A DNA stretch of 64,000 nucleotides. It comes from Burkholderia sp. Bp9142. Lineage in GTDB: Bacteria; Pseudomonadota; Gammaproteobacteria; Burkholderiales; Burkholderiaceae. Positions 17,495 through 25,689 of the stretch are shown one piece after another; position 1 is the first letter of the stretch, and each line of letters begins with the position of its first letter. Location: contig NZ_QTPP01000025.1 of the NCBI RefSeq assembly GCF_003853415.1, positions 49,056-113,055 of the forward strand, given 5' to 3'. The notes under the pieces were generated by a model that worked only from the letters and a program-made list of their open reading frames with translations, was not told where the DNA came from and did no database searches. The position numbers were made by a program, and so were the translations under genes.

Positions 17495-18385
17495 ATGACA
17501 ACGAGCAATCATCAACCGATCCCGCGCCGCATCGTGCATCGCACGCGGGGCCAGGGCCACGGCCCGATCACACGCCTGATGAGCCCTTCGGATCTGGGCG
17601 GTGTCGTCAAGCCCTTCGTGTTTCTCGATCTCTTCGATGCCGGCAGGACAACGATCCAGGCGATGGCCAGCATGCCGCTCCATCCGCATTCGGGCGTGGC
17701 GACCGTGACCATCCTGACCGAGGGAAGCATGCGGTACCACGATCCGGCGTCGGGTTCCGGAACGATCGGCTACGGCGGTGTCGAATGGATGCGGGCCGGT
17801 CGCGGCGTCTGGCACGGCAAGGAGATGTCGCCCGACGATGTGCCGCGTGTTCAGGGCTTCCAGCTGTGGCTGGCGCTGCCTGCCGAGCTCGAAAGCAGCG
17901 AGCCCGTCAGCCGATACATCGAAGCGGCCGACATGGTGCGATCCGGGCCCGCGAGCATCATTGTCGGCAACTACGAAGACAAGCAAAGTCCTGTTCCGGC
18001 ACCCGCCGATATCAACTACCTGCTCGTTACGTTGCCTGCGGGAACGCGCTGGACGTACCAGCCGCCGGCGGGACATACCGTGGGGTGGCTGGCAGTGGCA
18101 AAGGGGCGTCTCAATGCCGGCACGGTGATCGATACCGGCGAAATGGTGATCTTCGAATCCGGCGAGGCCAGCATCGCACTTGAAGCGTCGAACGACGAAG
18201 ATGCGGTGTTCGTATTGGGCTCCGCCGTGCCGCACGGCTACCCGTTGCATCTCGGCTACTACTCGGTACATACCTCGGCCCAAGCGTTGGAGGCCGGTGA
18301 ACGCCGCATTGCCGAGCTCGGCCGCAAGCTGCGGGAAGCGGGAGACCGGCGCACCGACTCGGGAACCATTCCGGTGTTTCGATAA
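17495..18385 (+). CDS. Pirin family protein
   Basis: A 296-residue bicupin of the pirin family. The metal-binding segment is PLHPHSG (His63, His65) with His107 in GVWHGKE. Bacterial pirins bind iron, and some act as quercetin 2,3-dioxygenases or redox sensors. The frame is open 157 codons upstream over the azoR end and doxX gene, so the ATG at 17495, preceded by CCGGAGTG, is taken as the start. Co-transcription with azoR and doxX fits an oxidative or electrophile stress role. Confidence 0.9.
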   Translation: MTTSNHQPIPRRIVHRTRGQGHGPITRLMSPSDLGGVVKPFVFLDLFDAGRTTIQAMASMPLHPHSGVATVTILTEGSMRYHDPASGSGTIGYGGVEWMRAGRGVWHGKEMSPDDVPRVQGFQLWLALPAELESSEPVSRYIEAADMVRSGPASIIVGNYEDKQSPVPAPADINYLLVTLPAGTRWTYQPPAGHTVGWLAVAKGRLNAGTVIDTGEMVIFESGEASIALEASNDEDAVFVLGSAVPHGYPLHLGYYSVHTSAQALEAGERRIAELGRKLREAGDRRTDSGTIPVFR

Positions 18386-18427
18386 CCGTCGATCGGGCGG
18401 GGCTCGCGCACCGCAGGAGATATCTCG

Positions 18428-19540
18428 ATGAACGGACGCAATCATACGCAGTCGGAAATCTCCGAGTCCGTACCTGTGCAGGTCTCTTGCGACGATATTC
18501 CGTTCCGGGTGATCGTCGAACAATCGCTGGCGGGAATCTACGTGATCCTGGACGAGCGATTCATGTACGCGAACGAGGCGTTCGCTTCGATGTTCGGCTA
18601 TCGCCCGGAGGAATTCGTCGGAACGCATCTCGAGGATCTCGCCACGCCGGATTGCCGGGAAGAAGTGATGAGGAACTATCGACTGCGGCTGACCGGCGAG
18701 CAGGGCTCCATCCGATACTTTCCGAAGTGCGTGCATCGCGACGGGCATGTGGTGTATCTCGACGTCCACGGTTCGGGCGTCGATTACCGAGGGCGGCGCG
18801 CCATATTCGGCGTCGGTGTGGACATCAGCGACCGCGTCGAACGGGAAAATGACCTGCGGTCGTCGCGCGAGCAACTGCGGCAGCTGACGGTCAGCCTCGA
18901 TGCCGTTCGCGAGGAGCAGCGTGCCGCGCTGGCTCGCGAAGTGCACGATGTTCTGGGCGGCATGCTCACGTCCATCAAAATGGACGTCTCCCGCATTATC
19001 CGCCGCGCCGTGCCGGCGCAATCGGACGATATCGTCGAGATTGCGACCGAGCTCGTGGCGCTCGTCCAGGAAACGATCGACGCTGCTCGACGAATCTCGG
19101 ACGAGCTTCGCCCCAGTATCCTCGATGCGCTCGGATTGACAGCCGCGATCCGACGTGAGGCGCGGCAATTCGAAAACCGGACAGGCGTCGACACCACGTT
19201 GGTTACGGACGGAATCGAGAGGCAGCTATCCGCCGAGCGCATGACCCAATGCTTCCGCGTCGTGCAGGAGGCACTGACAAACGTTGCACGGCACGCGGAG
19301 GCGGGTCGGGTACAGATTCGCTTGCGCTGGCAGGTGGGATCGCTGCTGATTGAAGTCGCCGACGACGGTTGCGGAATCGATCCGGCGTCGATGCGGGAAC
19401 ATTCGATTGGAATGCTCGGCATGTCGGAGCGCGCTGGAAAAATCGGCGGCACGCTCGAAGTCGGCCGTGCAAACGCCTGCGGAACGGTCGTCTCTCTGGT
19501 ACTGCCGATCGACGACGAAAAGGAACGTACCGATGATTGA
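18428..19540 (+). CDS. PAS-domain sensor histidine kinase (NarX/DegS-like)
   Basis: A 370-residue cytoplasmic kinase with no membrane helices. A PAS domain covers roughly residues 22-137. A HisKA_3 dimerisation helix with the phosphorylated His173 (AREVHDVLGG) follows, then an HATPase domain with N-box (FRVVQEALTNVARHAEA) and G-boxes (DDGCGID, GMLGMSERA). The PAS domain may bind a small ligand or cofactor; no haem-binding motif is evident. Its stop codon overlaps the start of the response regulator gene by eight bases. A GCAGGAGA site precedes the ATG. Confidence 0.92.
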   Translation: MNGRNHTQSEISESVPVQVSCDDIPFRVIVEQSLAGIYVILDERFMYANEAFASMFGYRPEEFVGTHLEDLATPDCREEVMRNYRLRLTGEQGSIRYFPKCVHRDGHVVYLDVHGSGVDYRGRRAIFGVGVDISDRVERENDLRSSREQLRQLTVSLDAVREEQRAALAREVHDVLGGMLTSIKMDVSRIIRRAVPAQSDDIVEIATELVALVQETIDAARRISDELRPSILDALGLTAAIRREARQFENRTGVDTTLVTDGIERQLSAERMTQCFRVVQEALTNVARHAEAGRVQIRLRWQVGSLLIEVADDGCGIDPASMREHSIGMLGMSERAGKIGGTLEVGRANACGTVVSLVLPIDDEKERTDD

Positions 19541-20165
19541 CGTTCTCGTCGTGGACGATCACAAGGTCTTTCGTGCCGGCCTGAAGCGGCTGATCTCCGA
19601 TGAAACCGACATTCGGGTCACGGATGAAGCCGCTGATGGCGCGACCGCGCTCGGCAAGATTCGCAGCGGTGGTTACGACGTCGTTTTGCTCGACATCAAT
19701 ATGACCGGAAGAAACGGACTCGACGTCCTCCAATCGATTCGCCGCGAGCGTCCGGCTATCCCGGTCGTCATGCTGTCCATGTATCCGGAAGAGCAATACG
19801 CGATCGTCGCCTTGCGCGCCCACGCGAATGCCTATCTTTCCAAGGACGCCGAGCCTCATGAGCTGATCGCGGCGATCCGCCAGGTCGCCGGAGGCGGCCA
19901 GTACCTGACAAGCCGCGCCGCCGCGCGCGTGCTGAGCCAGTTGAGCGAGAAGGAAGCCGCCTCTCCGCACGCGGCGCTTTTGCCGCGAGAAATGCAGATT
20001 TTCACGAGGATCGTCGCAGGTGTGTCGCTCACGGACATCGGCCATGAAATGTCCCTTAGCGTCAAGACCATCGGCACCTACCGATCGCGCATCCTGAGCA
20101 AGCTCGGGATGGCAAGCAACGCCGAACTGGTGCAATACGCGATGCGGTACGGCCTCGTCTGTTGA
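19533..20165 (+). CDS. NarL/FixJ-type response regulator
   Basis: A 210-residue regulator with a receiver domain (acidic pair Asp8/Asp9, phosphoacceptor Asp54 in LLDINMTG) and a LuxR-type helix-turn-helix at the C terminus (LSVKTIGTYRSRILSKLGM). It is encoded with the histidine kinase through an eight-base overlap and is its obvious partner. In the HTH the usual LTxRExEV start is replaced by LPREMQIFTRIVAG, still in family range. Candidate targets are the azoR operon upstream and the thiolase downstream; no binding site was identified. Confidence 0.92.
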   Translation: MIDVLVVDDHKVFRAGLKRLISDETDIRVTDEAADGATALGKIRSGGYDVVLLDINMTGRNGLDVLQSIRRERPAIPVVMLSMYPEEQYAIVALRAHANAYLSKDAEPHELIAAIRQVAGGGQYLTSRAAARVLSQLSEKEAASPHAALLPREMQIFTRIVAGVSLTDIGHEMSLSVKTIGTYRSRILSKLGMASNAELVQYAMRYGLVC

Positions 20166-20338
20166 CGTCCCGCAATTCGTCGCGTGGTCACGCAAGCGCC
20201 GAAGCATCGCGAATGGGTGACAACATTCCGCGTGAATCGCGTTGACGGGCATCACGCCGCACAGGCTCCGATGCGTTCATGTCGCGAACGGGCCTGCATC
20301 CGATATCCGTGTTCTCTCACCCTTGAATCGAGGAATTC

Positions 20339-21526
20339 ATGAAGCAGGCCGTTATCGTATCCGTCGCGCGCACCGCTATCGGTCGCGCCTATAAAGGTGG
20401 ATTCAACGCCACCAAGTCGCCTACGCTGCTGGGCCACGCCATCGCGCATGCCGTTTCCCGTAGCGGAGTCGAGCCGGACGAAATCGACGATGTCGTGGTC
20501 GGCACCGCGCTCGCCGCGGGCACCGCCGGCATGAACCTGGCGCGTAACGGCGCGTTCGCGGCGGGACTGGGCGTACATGCCGGGGCTCAAACGGTCGACA
20601 GGCAGTGCGCGTCGGGCCTGATGGCCATCGCGACGGGGGCAAAACAGATCATGGTGGACGGCATGCGCGTCATCGTCGCCGCGGGCCACGAAAATATTTC
20701 CGCCGTCCAGAAGACCTATTTCGACGCGGTGGCGGCCGAGGCCGACCCTGCCGTGACGGCTCGCGCAATGCATGCGTACATGCCGATGCTGCAGACTGCC
20801 GAATTTGTCGCGCACAAGTACGGCATCGATCGTGAGCGCCAGGATCTCTATTCGCTTCAGTCCCAACAGCGCACTGCGGCGGCACAGCAAGCAGGCCGCT
20901 TCGATGCCGAGATCGTCCCGCTGACCACGCGCATGGCGGTACATGACAAGGAAACCCACGCGGTCAGCTATCGCGAGGTGACCGTCGCCCGGGACGAGGG
21001 CAACCGCCCGGAAACCACGATGGAGAGCCTGGCGGCGCTGAAGCCCGTGATCGAAGGCGGCACCGTGACGGCCGGCAACGCCAGTCAGCTGTCGGACGGC
21101 GCCGCAGCCTGCGTGATGATGGACGACGCGCTTGCCGCGCAGCGCGGCCTGCAGCCGCTCGGCATCTATCGCGGTATTGCCGTGGCGGGACTCGCACCCG
21201 AGGAGATGGGCATCGGCCCGGTTCTGGCCGTGCCCAAGCTGCTCAAACAGCATCGTCTGACGATCGACGACATCGGCCTCTGGGAACTCAACGAAGCATT
21301 CGCGTGCCAGGCGTTGTACTGCCGGGACAAGCTGGGTATCGATCCGGATCGCTACAACGTGAACGGCGGCGGCATTTCGGTCGGGCATCCCTACGGCATG
21401 AGCGGCACGCGCCTCGTGGGCCACGCGCTCATCGAAGGCCGGCGCCGAGGCGCACGTTATGTCGTCGTCACGATGTGTGTCGGCGGCGGCATGGGCGCCG
21501 CGGGCCTGTTCGAGGTGCTTGCCTGA
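20339..21526 (+). CDS. Acetyl-CoA acyltransferase (thiolase)
   Basis: A 395-residue thiolase with the nucleophile Cys90 (VDRQCASG), the conserved NEAFACQ, His in GHPYGMSG, and the second Cys in MCVGGGMG. It cleaves 3-ketoacyl-CoA or condenses acetyl-CoA. The length and motifs are those of PaaJ/FadA/AtoB type enzymes; substrate length cannot be read. It stands alone between the two-component genes and the convergent ferredoxin reductase gene. With the acyl-CoA ligase and dienoyl-CoA reductase some 5 kb away, it would complete a beta-oxidation-like set. Confidence 0.92.
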   Translation: MKQAVIVSVARTAIGRAYKGGFNATKSPTLLGHAIAHAVSRSGVEPDEIDDVVVGTALAAGTAGMNLARNGAFAAGLGVHAGAQTVDRQCASGLMAIATGAKQIMVDGMRVIVAAGHENISAVQKTYFDAVAAEADPAVTARAMHAYMPMLQTAEFVAHKYGIDRERQDLYSLQSQQRTAAAQQAGRFDAEIVPLTTRMAVHDKETHAVSYREVTVARDEGNRPETTMESLAALKPVIEGGTVTAGNASQLSDGAAACVMMDDALAAQRGLQPLGIYRGIAVAGLAPEEMGIGPVLAVPKLLKQHRLTIDDIGLWELNEAFACQALYCRDKLGIDPDRYNVNGGGISVGHPYGMSGTRLVGHALIEGRRRGARYVVVTMCVGGGMGAAGLFEVLA

Positions 21527-21551
21527 TCCGGGACGGTTTGCGGCGAAGCCG

Positions 21552-21582
21552 GGGCCGGCGCGCTTGAATCATCGGCCGGCCC
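21552..21582. terminator. Bidirectional hairpin between convergent genes
   Basis: GGGCCGGC pairs with GCCGGCCC over a 15-base loop, midway between the converging thiolase and ferredoxin reductase genes. There is no clear T-run; it is probably a shared terminator. Confidence 0.45.
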
Positions 21583-21644
21583 GGTCATCACGCCGCAGTG
21601 CCGGCGAACTGCGAGCAACGCGGGGAGTTTCGACGACGACGGGA

Positions 21645-22418
21645 TCACTGCTCCGCGAATGCGCGTTCGACGACGAAATCGCCGGGGGTACTGGTGTTGC
21701 CCTCCCGGAAACCGAGGTTGTCCAGCATATGTTTCAGGTCTCGCAGCATGCCCGGATTACCGCAGATCATCACCCGATCATGATCGGGATTCAATCCCGG
21801 CAAGTCCAGATCATCGCAGATCTTCCCGCTTTCAAGCAGATGCGTCACACGCCCCATGTTCCTGTACGGCTCGCGCGTAACGGTCGGATAGTACCGAAGC
21901 TGACGGCCGACAATATCTCCGAGGAATTCGTGGTTCGCCAGATGCTCGGACAGCATGTCGTGATAGGCCAGTTCGTCGACCTGCCGCACGCCATGCACGA
22001 GGATGACCTGCTCGTACTTTTCGTAGGTTTCGGGATCACGCACGATACTCATGAAAGGCGCAAGTCCGGTACCGGTGGACAACAGGTACAGCCGCCTTCC
22101 GGGCAACAGATAGTCGATGACCAGCGTACCGGTCGGCTTGCGGCCAACGATGATCGTGTCACCCACCCGGATGTGCTGCAGCCTGGAGGTCAACGGGCCG
22201 TCCGGAACCTTGATGCTGAGAAATTCCAGTTGTTCCTCGTAATTGGCGCTGACGATACTGTAGGCGCGCAACAGCGGCTTGTCCTTCACATTGAGACCGA
22301 TCATCGTGAAGTGGCCGTTCGAGAACCGCAGTGCTCCGTCACGAGTCGTCGTGAAGCTGAACAGTTTATCGGTCCAGTGATGGACGCTGGTCACTCGCTC
22401 TTCAGAAAATGAACTCAT
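21645..22418 (-). CDS. fpr: Ferredoxin-NADP(+) reductase
   Basis: A 257-residue single-domain-pair FNR of the bacterial subclass. FAD motif RAYSIVSANYEE, NADP motif STGTGLAPFMS, and the C-terminal GDFVVERAFAEQ ending are typical of Azotobacter/Burkholderia FPR proteins. The ATG at 22418 is chosen; the frame is open far upstream over the ferredoxin gene. It exchanges electrons between NADPH and ferredoxin. It is the last gene of the nickel-pincer operon and directly follows a 7Fe ferredoxin gene, so NADPH, this enzyme and FdxA can form a dedicated electron path for the operon. Confidence 0.93.
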   Translation of the reverse strand: MSSFSEERVTSVHHWTDKLFSFTTTRDGALRFSNGHFTMIGLNVKDKPLLRAYSIVSANYEEQLEFLSIKVPDGPLTSRLQHIRVGDTIIVGRKPTGTLVIDYLLPGRRLYLLSTGTGLAPFMSIVRDPETYEKYEQVILVHGVRQVDELAYHDMLSEHLANHEFLGDIVGRQLRYYPTVTREPYRNMGRVTHLLESGKICDDLDLPGLNPDHDRVMICGNPGMLRDLKHMLDNLGFREGNTSTPGDFVVERAFAEQ

Positions 22419-22486
22419 GGTTTGATCGCTGCTGATCTTTGCGGACAAGGTGAAGTAAACGAAATGCGGAATTCTCGCTCCACGCA

Positions 22487-22810
22487 CTAGCGCTGCAAGT
22501 GCTCGAGCTTGGATTTCCTTTCCCGCCAGGCATCCGCCTGCGGCAGCGGCTCGGCGCGCTTCGTGACGATCGGCCAGATCGACGCCAGTTCGGCATTCAA
22601 CCCGACGAACGACTGCATGTCCTCCGGCAGTTCGTCTTCCGCATGGATGGCATTCACCGGACATTCGGCGATGCACACGCCGCAGTCGATGCATTCGCCC
22701 GGATCGATCACGAGGAAGTTCGGTCCCGCGTGAAAGCAGTCCACCGGACACACCTCCACGCAATCCGTATACCGGCACTGGATGCATGAATCCGTCACGA
22801 CATGCGTCAT
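22487..22810 (-). CDS. fdxA: 7Fe ferredoxin
   Basis: A 107-residue FdxA-type ferredoxin carrying one 3Fe-4S and one 4Fe-4S cluster. Cysteines lie at 9, 12, 17, 21 and 25 (the N-terminal set) and at 40, 43, 46 and 50. Its C-terminal helix ends KSKLEHLQR as in proteobacterial FdxA. A second ferredoxin-like protein starts the same operon (28805-29449). FdxA lies 43 bases after larE and 68 bases before the FNR gene. Likely substrates for its electrons are iron-sulfur components of the cofactor pathway or the terminal enzyme. Confidence 0.93.
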   Translation of the reverse strand: MTHVVTDSCIQCRYTDCVEVCPVDCFHAGPNFLVIDPGECIDCGVCIAECPVNAIHAEDELPEDMQSFVGLNAELASIWPIVTKRAEPLPQADAWRERKSKLEHLQR

Positions 22811-22853
22811 CTTTTCCTCCCATGTAATCCGCTGTGATTCGATCCGCTGCCGC

Positions 22854-23687
22854 CTACCGGCATACGTTGATCGGGATGACCCGCTCTGTCGCGTAATTCA
22901 GGGCGCCGGAGCGAAAGCCCTGGAGATCGAGCGAAATGAACTGATATCCGAGTGCTTTCAACGCATCGACGATCGTCGACCTCCGTTCGACCGCCATCTG
23001 GAACTCGGTCGGAATCAACTCGAGCCTCGCGACTTCGCCGTGATGTCGAACACGAAACTGCGTGAATCCGATCGTCGACAATGCGCTTTCGGCACGTTCT
23101 ATCCGGTCCAGGAGCTCGGCGGTCACGGGCGTGCCATACGGAATGCGCGAAGAGAGGCATGCGGCCTGCGGTTTCCCGGCGTTCTTCAGGCCGAGATGTG
23201 CCGCGATCTCGCGTATCTCCGCCTTGCGGATCCCGCACTCGACCAGCGGAGAGCGCACCTGTTGCTCCTCTGCGGCCAGCAAGCCTGGACGATGGTCGCC
23301 GAGATCGTCTACGTTCGTTCCGTTGAGGATCCAGTGAATGCGCCTGTCGCCAGCGATCCTGCGCATTTCCGTGTAGAGCGTCGACTTGCAGTAGTAGCAA
23401 CGATTCACGGGATTGCGCGCGTAGTCGGCGTGATCGAGCTCGTCCGTTTCGATCACGAGATGCTGCATGCCCCAGTCGGACGTGATGTTGCATGCCAACT
23501 GGAGATCGTCGCGTTTCAGGCTCCGGGAGCCGGACGTAACCGCGATCGCGTTGGCGCCGAGCTCCTGAGATGCGATGCAGGCAACGAGCGTACTGTCCAC
23601 TCCTCCGGACAGCGCAACCAGCGCGCCGCCAAGGCTCCCTATGTTGCGGCGCAGATCATCCAGCTTTGCTGCTGTTTGGGTATCCAT
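22854..23687 (-). CDS. larE: LarE-type sulfur transferase of nickel-pincer cofactor synthesis
   Basis: A 277-residue PP-loop ATPase with the pyrophosphatase loop ALSGGVDST (residues 25-33). LarE adenylates the carboxylates of the pyridinium dicarboxylate mononucleotide and adds sulfur, giving the thiocarboxylates that later bind nickel. Besides the conserved Cys177 (AACLSSRIPYG) there are Cys97 and Cys100 (NRCYYCKS). A CxxC plus C set is the mark of LarE proteins that bind a 4Fe-4S cluster and can use external sulfide, in contrast to the single-Cys sacrificial type. It begins five bases after larB ends. Confidence 0.92.
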   Translation of the reverse strand: MDTQTAAKLDDLRRNIGSLGGALVALSGGVDSTLVACIASQELGANAIAVTSGSRSLKRDDLQLACNITSDWGMQHLVIETDELDHADYARNPVNRCYYCKSTLYTEMRRIAGDRRIHWILNGTNVDDLGDHRPGLLAAEEQQVRSPLVECGIRKAEIREIAAHLGLKNAGKPQAACLSSRIPYGTPVTAELLDRIERAESALSTIGFTQFRVRHHGEVARLELIPTEFQMAVERRSTIVDALKALGYQFISLDLQGFRSGALNYATERVIPINVCR

Positions 23688-23692
23688 GAGAA

Positions 23693-24433
23693 TCAGTCCG
23701 TGTTGATCAGCGATGCCTGGTAGCCGGCACCGAATCCGTTGTCGATGTTCACGACGGAGACACCCGACGCGCAGCTGTTGACCATTCCGAGCAGCGCCGT
23801 GATCCCGCCGAGATTCGCGCCGTATCCAACGCTCGTTGGAACAGCGATGACAGGCATTTTCACCAGTCCGGCCACGACGCTCGGCAACGCCCCTTCCATG
23901 CCCGCGATGACAATCGCGACGCGCGCCTGGTTCAGTTCATCCAGACAGGCGAAGAGGCGATGGATGCCCGCGACGCCGACATCGGAGAAGCGCATGACCG
24001 TGTTTCCGTAGAACTCGGCTGTCACGGCGGCCTCTTCCGCCACGCGACTGTCCGATGTTCCGGCGGTGACCACCGCGATCGGCCGGCTCCGTCTCGGCCT
24101 GGTCTGAAACGACAAGGTGGCCGTTCCGGCGGCTTCGTTGAACATCACACCGCGCACGCGCGTCCGAATTGCTTCGGCTTGTTCGGGGCCGACGCGCGTG
24201 GCCAGGACATCCTGTTTTTTTTCGGCGAGCGTTTCGAAGATGTCCGCCATTTGCCTGGCGGACTTCCCCAGACCGAAGACGACTTCGGGCGCGCCGACCC
24301 GCCGCGCGCGATGCAGATCCAACGCGGTGTGCCCGATGTCGGCGATGTACGCGCGATGCAGTTGCGCGGCCGCCTCCGGCAAGGACAACGCCGAACTGCC
24401 GTATGCATGCAGGACCTTTTCCACTTCGTTCAT
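23693..24433 (-). CDS. larB: LarB-type pyridinium carboxylase/hydrolase
   Basis: A 246-residue protein with a C-terminal PurE/AIR-carboxylase-like domain: TAGTSDSRVAEEA (124-136), AGMEGALPSVVAG (178-189), GYGANLGG (203-210). Cys221 (NSCASG) matches the conserved LarB cysteine that adds to the pyridinium ring. LarB carboxylates nicotinic acid adenine dinucleotide at C5 and hydrolyses its phosphoanhydride, the first step to the nickel-pincer nucleotide. The real start is the ATG at 24433, which overlaps the larC stop by four bases (ATGA). Confidence 0.93.
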   Translation of the reverse strand: MNEVEKVLHAYGSSALSLPEAAAQLHRAYIADIGHTALDLHRARRVGAPEVVFGLGKSARQMADIFETLAEKKQDVLATRVGPEQAEAIRTRVRGVMFNEAAGTATLSFQTRPRRSRPIAVVTAGTSDSRVAEEAAVTAEFYGNTVMRFSDVGVAGIHRLFACLDELNQARVAIVIAGMEGALPSVVAGLVKMPVIAVPTSVGYGANLGGITALLGMVNSCASGVSVVNIDNGFGAGYQASLINTD

Positions 24434-25689
24434 TCTTGATCTCCTGCCGCACCATGGCCCGCGACCAGCAAAGTGCCGACCTCCGCCTCGATGTCCTTCC
24501 GGATTTCCCCGTAGGGCATCCCGTTCAGGATCGACAGTTTCTTGACGTCGTCGTGTTCGACCTTCCATCTGGAACGCGCACTCGGCAATTCGACCACCTT
24601 CACGCGCACGGCGCCGAAGCGCGTCTCGAGGGTCAGCAGGGTCCGCGGCAAAATCCGCTTCGACGCGGATTGAATCCGAACGCCGATCGTCGTGGAGTGC
24701 TCGAACAGGGCGTCGACCAACGCGTCTCTGCTGCTCGGCGCGCATAGCACGGAAACCATGTGCGCAAGGCGGCTCTTCTTCATCACGATGGGTGTCAGGA
24801 AGACATCCGCCGCGCCGGCCTCGAACAGCCGCTCCATCAGCGGCTCCAGCGCCTCCGGGGTCATGTCGTCGATATTGGCCTTGATTTCCAGGCTCTGCCG
24901 CCCGTCGCCGCCATTCGACGCGGGTTCATCCGCCAGTTCGCCAAGCATGACGCGCAACACGTTCGGCACCCGGAAGTCGCGAGTACCGATGCCGTATCCG
25001 ATATGTTCGATCCGGAAGTTCTCGGGCGATTCGAACGCGTCGACGGTCCCCTTCAGGATCGCCGCGCCGGTAGGTGTCGTCGCTTCGCCGTCCACCCCAC
25101 CGATTCGGCACGGAACGCCCTTGAGAATCTCGGCGGTGGCAGGCGCCGGCACCGGCAACGTGCCATGCTCGCAGTCGACGAAGCCGTGTCCCAGCTCGAC
25201 GCTGGAACAGATGACTCGATCGACAGCCAGATAGTCCAGGCAAATCGCGGCACCCACGATGTCGACGATGGAATCGATCGCGCCGACTTCATGGAAGTGG
25301 ACATCGTCGATCTCGCAACCGTGAACGCGGGCTTCCGCCTCGGCGATGAGATGAAAGATACGCAGGCAACGCGTTTCGACGCGGGATGAATACCCGGCAT
25401 CGACGACGATCTGCCTGATATCCCTGTAGTGCCGATGCGCATGACGAGATCCGTGCCGGTGCGGCGAATTCGATCGCGCGAACGATACGGGCTTCACCAT
25501 TACACTCGCCCTGATACCCCAGATACCCGACTTTTCGGCGCGGCTGAAGTCCAGAGTGAATTCGGATTCGAGCCTCAATCGCCCGAGCTGGTCGACGAGA
25601 TAGCTTCTGTCGACGCCGAGATCCACCAGGGCGGCAAGGTTCATGTCGCCGCTGATGCCGGCGGAACATTGATAAAAGAGCGTCTTCAT
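24430..25689 (-). CDS. larC: LarC-type nickel insertion cyclometallase
   Basis: A 419-residue LarC encoded as one uninterrupted frame. In lactobacilli larC is split into larC1 and larC2 joined by a programmed frameshift; here no shift is needed. The N-terminal half has YQCSAGISGDMNLAALVDLG and DVHFHEVGAIDSI. A His-rich patch (His77, 79, 83, 85, 87) is a probable nickel store. The C-terminal half contains KANIDDMTPE, the CTP-dependent part. LarC uses CTP to insert nickel into the dithio-pyridinium nucleotide. ATGA overlaps join it to the genes on both sides. Confidence 0.93.
   Translation of the reverse strand: MKTLFYQCSAGISGDMNLAALVDLGVDRSYLVDQLGRLRLESEFTLDFSRAEKSGIWGIRASVMVKPVSFARSNSPHRHGSRHAHRHYRDIRQIVVDAGYSSRVETRCLRIFHLIAEAEARVHGCEIDDVHFHEVGAIDSIVDIVGAAICLDYLAVDRVICSSVELGHGFVDCEHGTLPVPAPATAEILKGVPCRIGGVDGEATTPTGAAILKGTVDAFESPENFRIEHIGYGIGTRDFRVPNVLRVMLGELADEPASNGGDGRQSLEIKANIDDMTPEALEPLMERLFEAGAADVFLTPIVMKKSRLAHMVSVLCAPSSRDALVDALFEHSTTIGVRIQSASKRILPRTLLTLETRFGAVRVKVVELPSARSRWKVEHDDVKKLSILNGMPYGEIRKDIEAEVGTLLVAGHGAAGDQE

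Noticed and set aside
17477..19168. Minus-strand open frame of 563 codons
   Set aside because: Opposite the pirin and histidine kinase genes; composition is that of a shadow frame.
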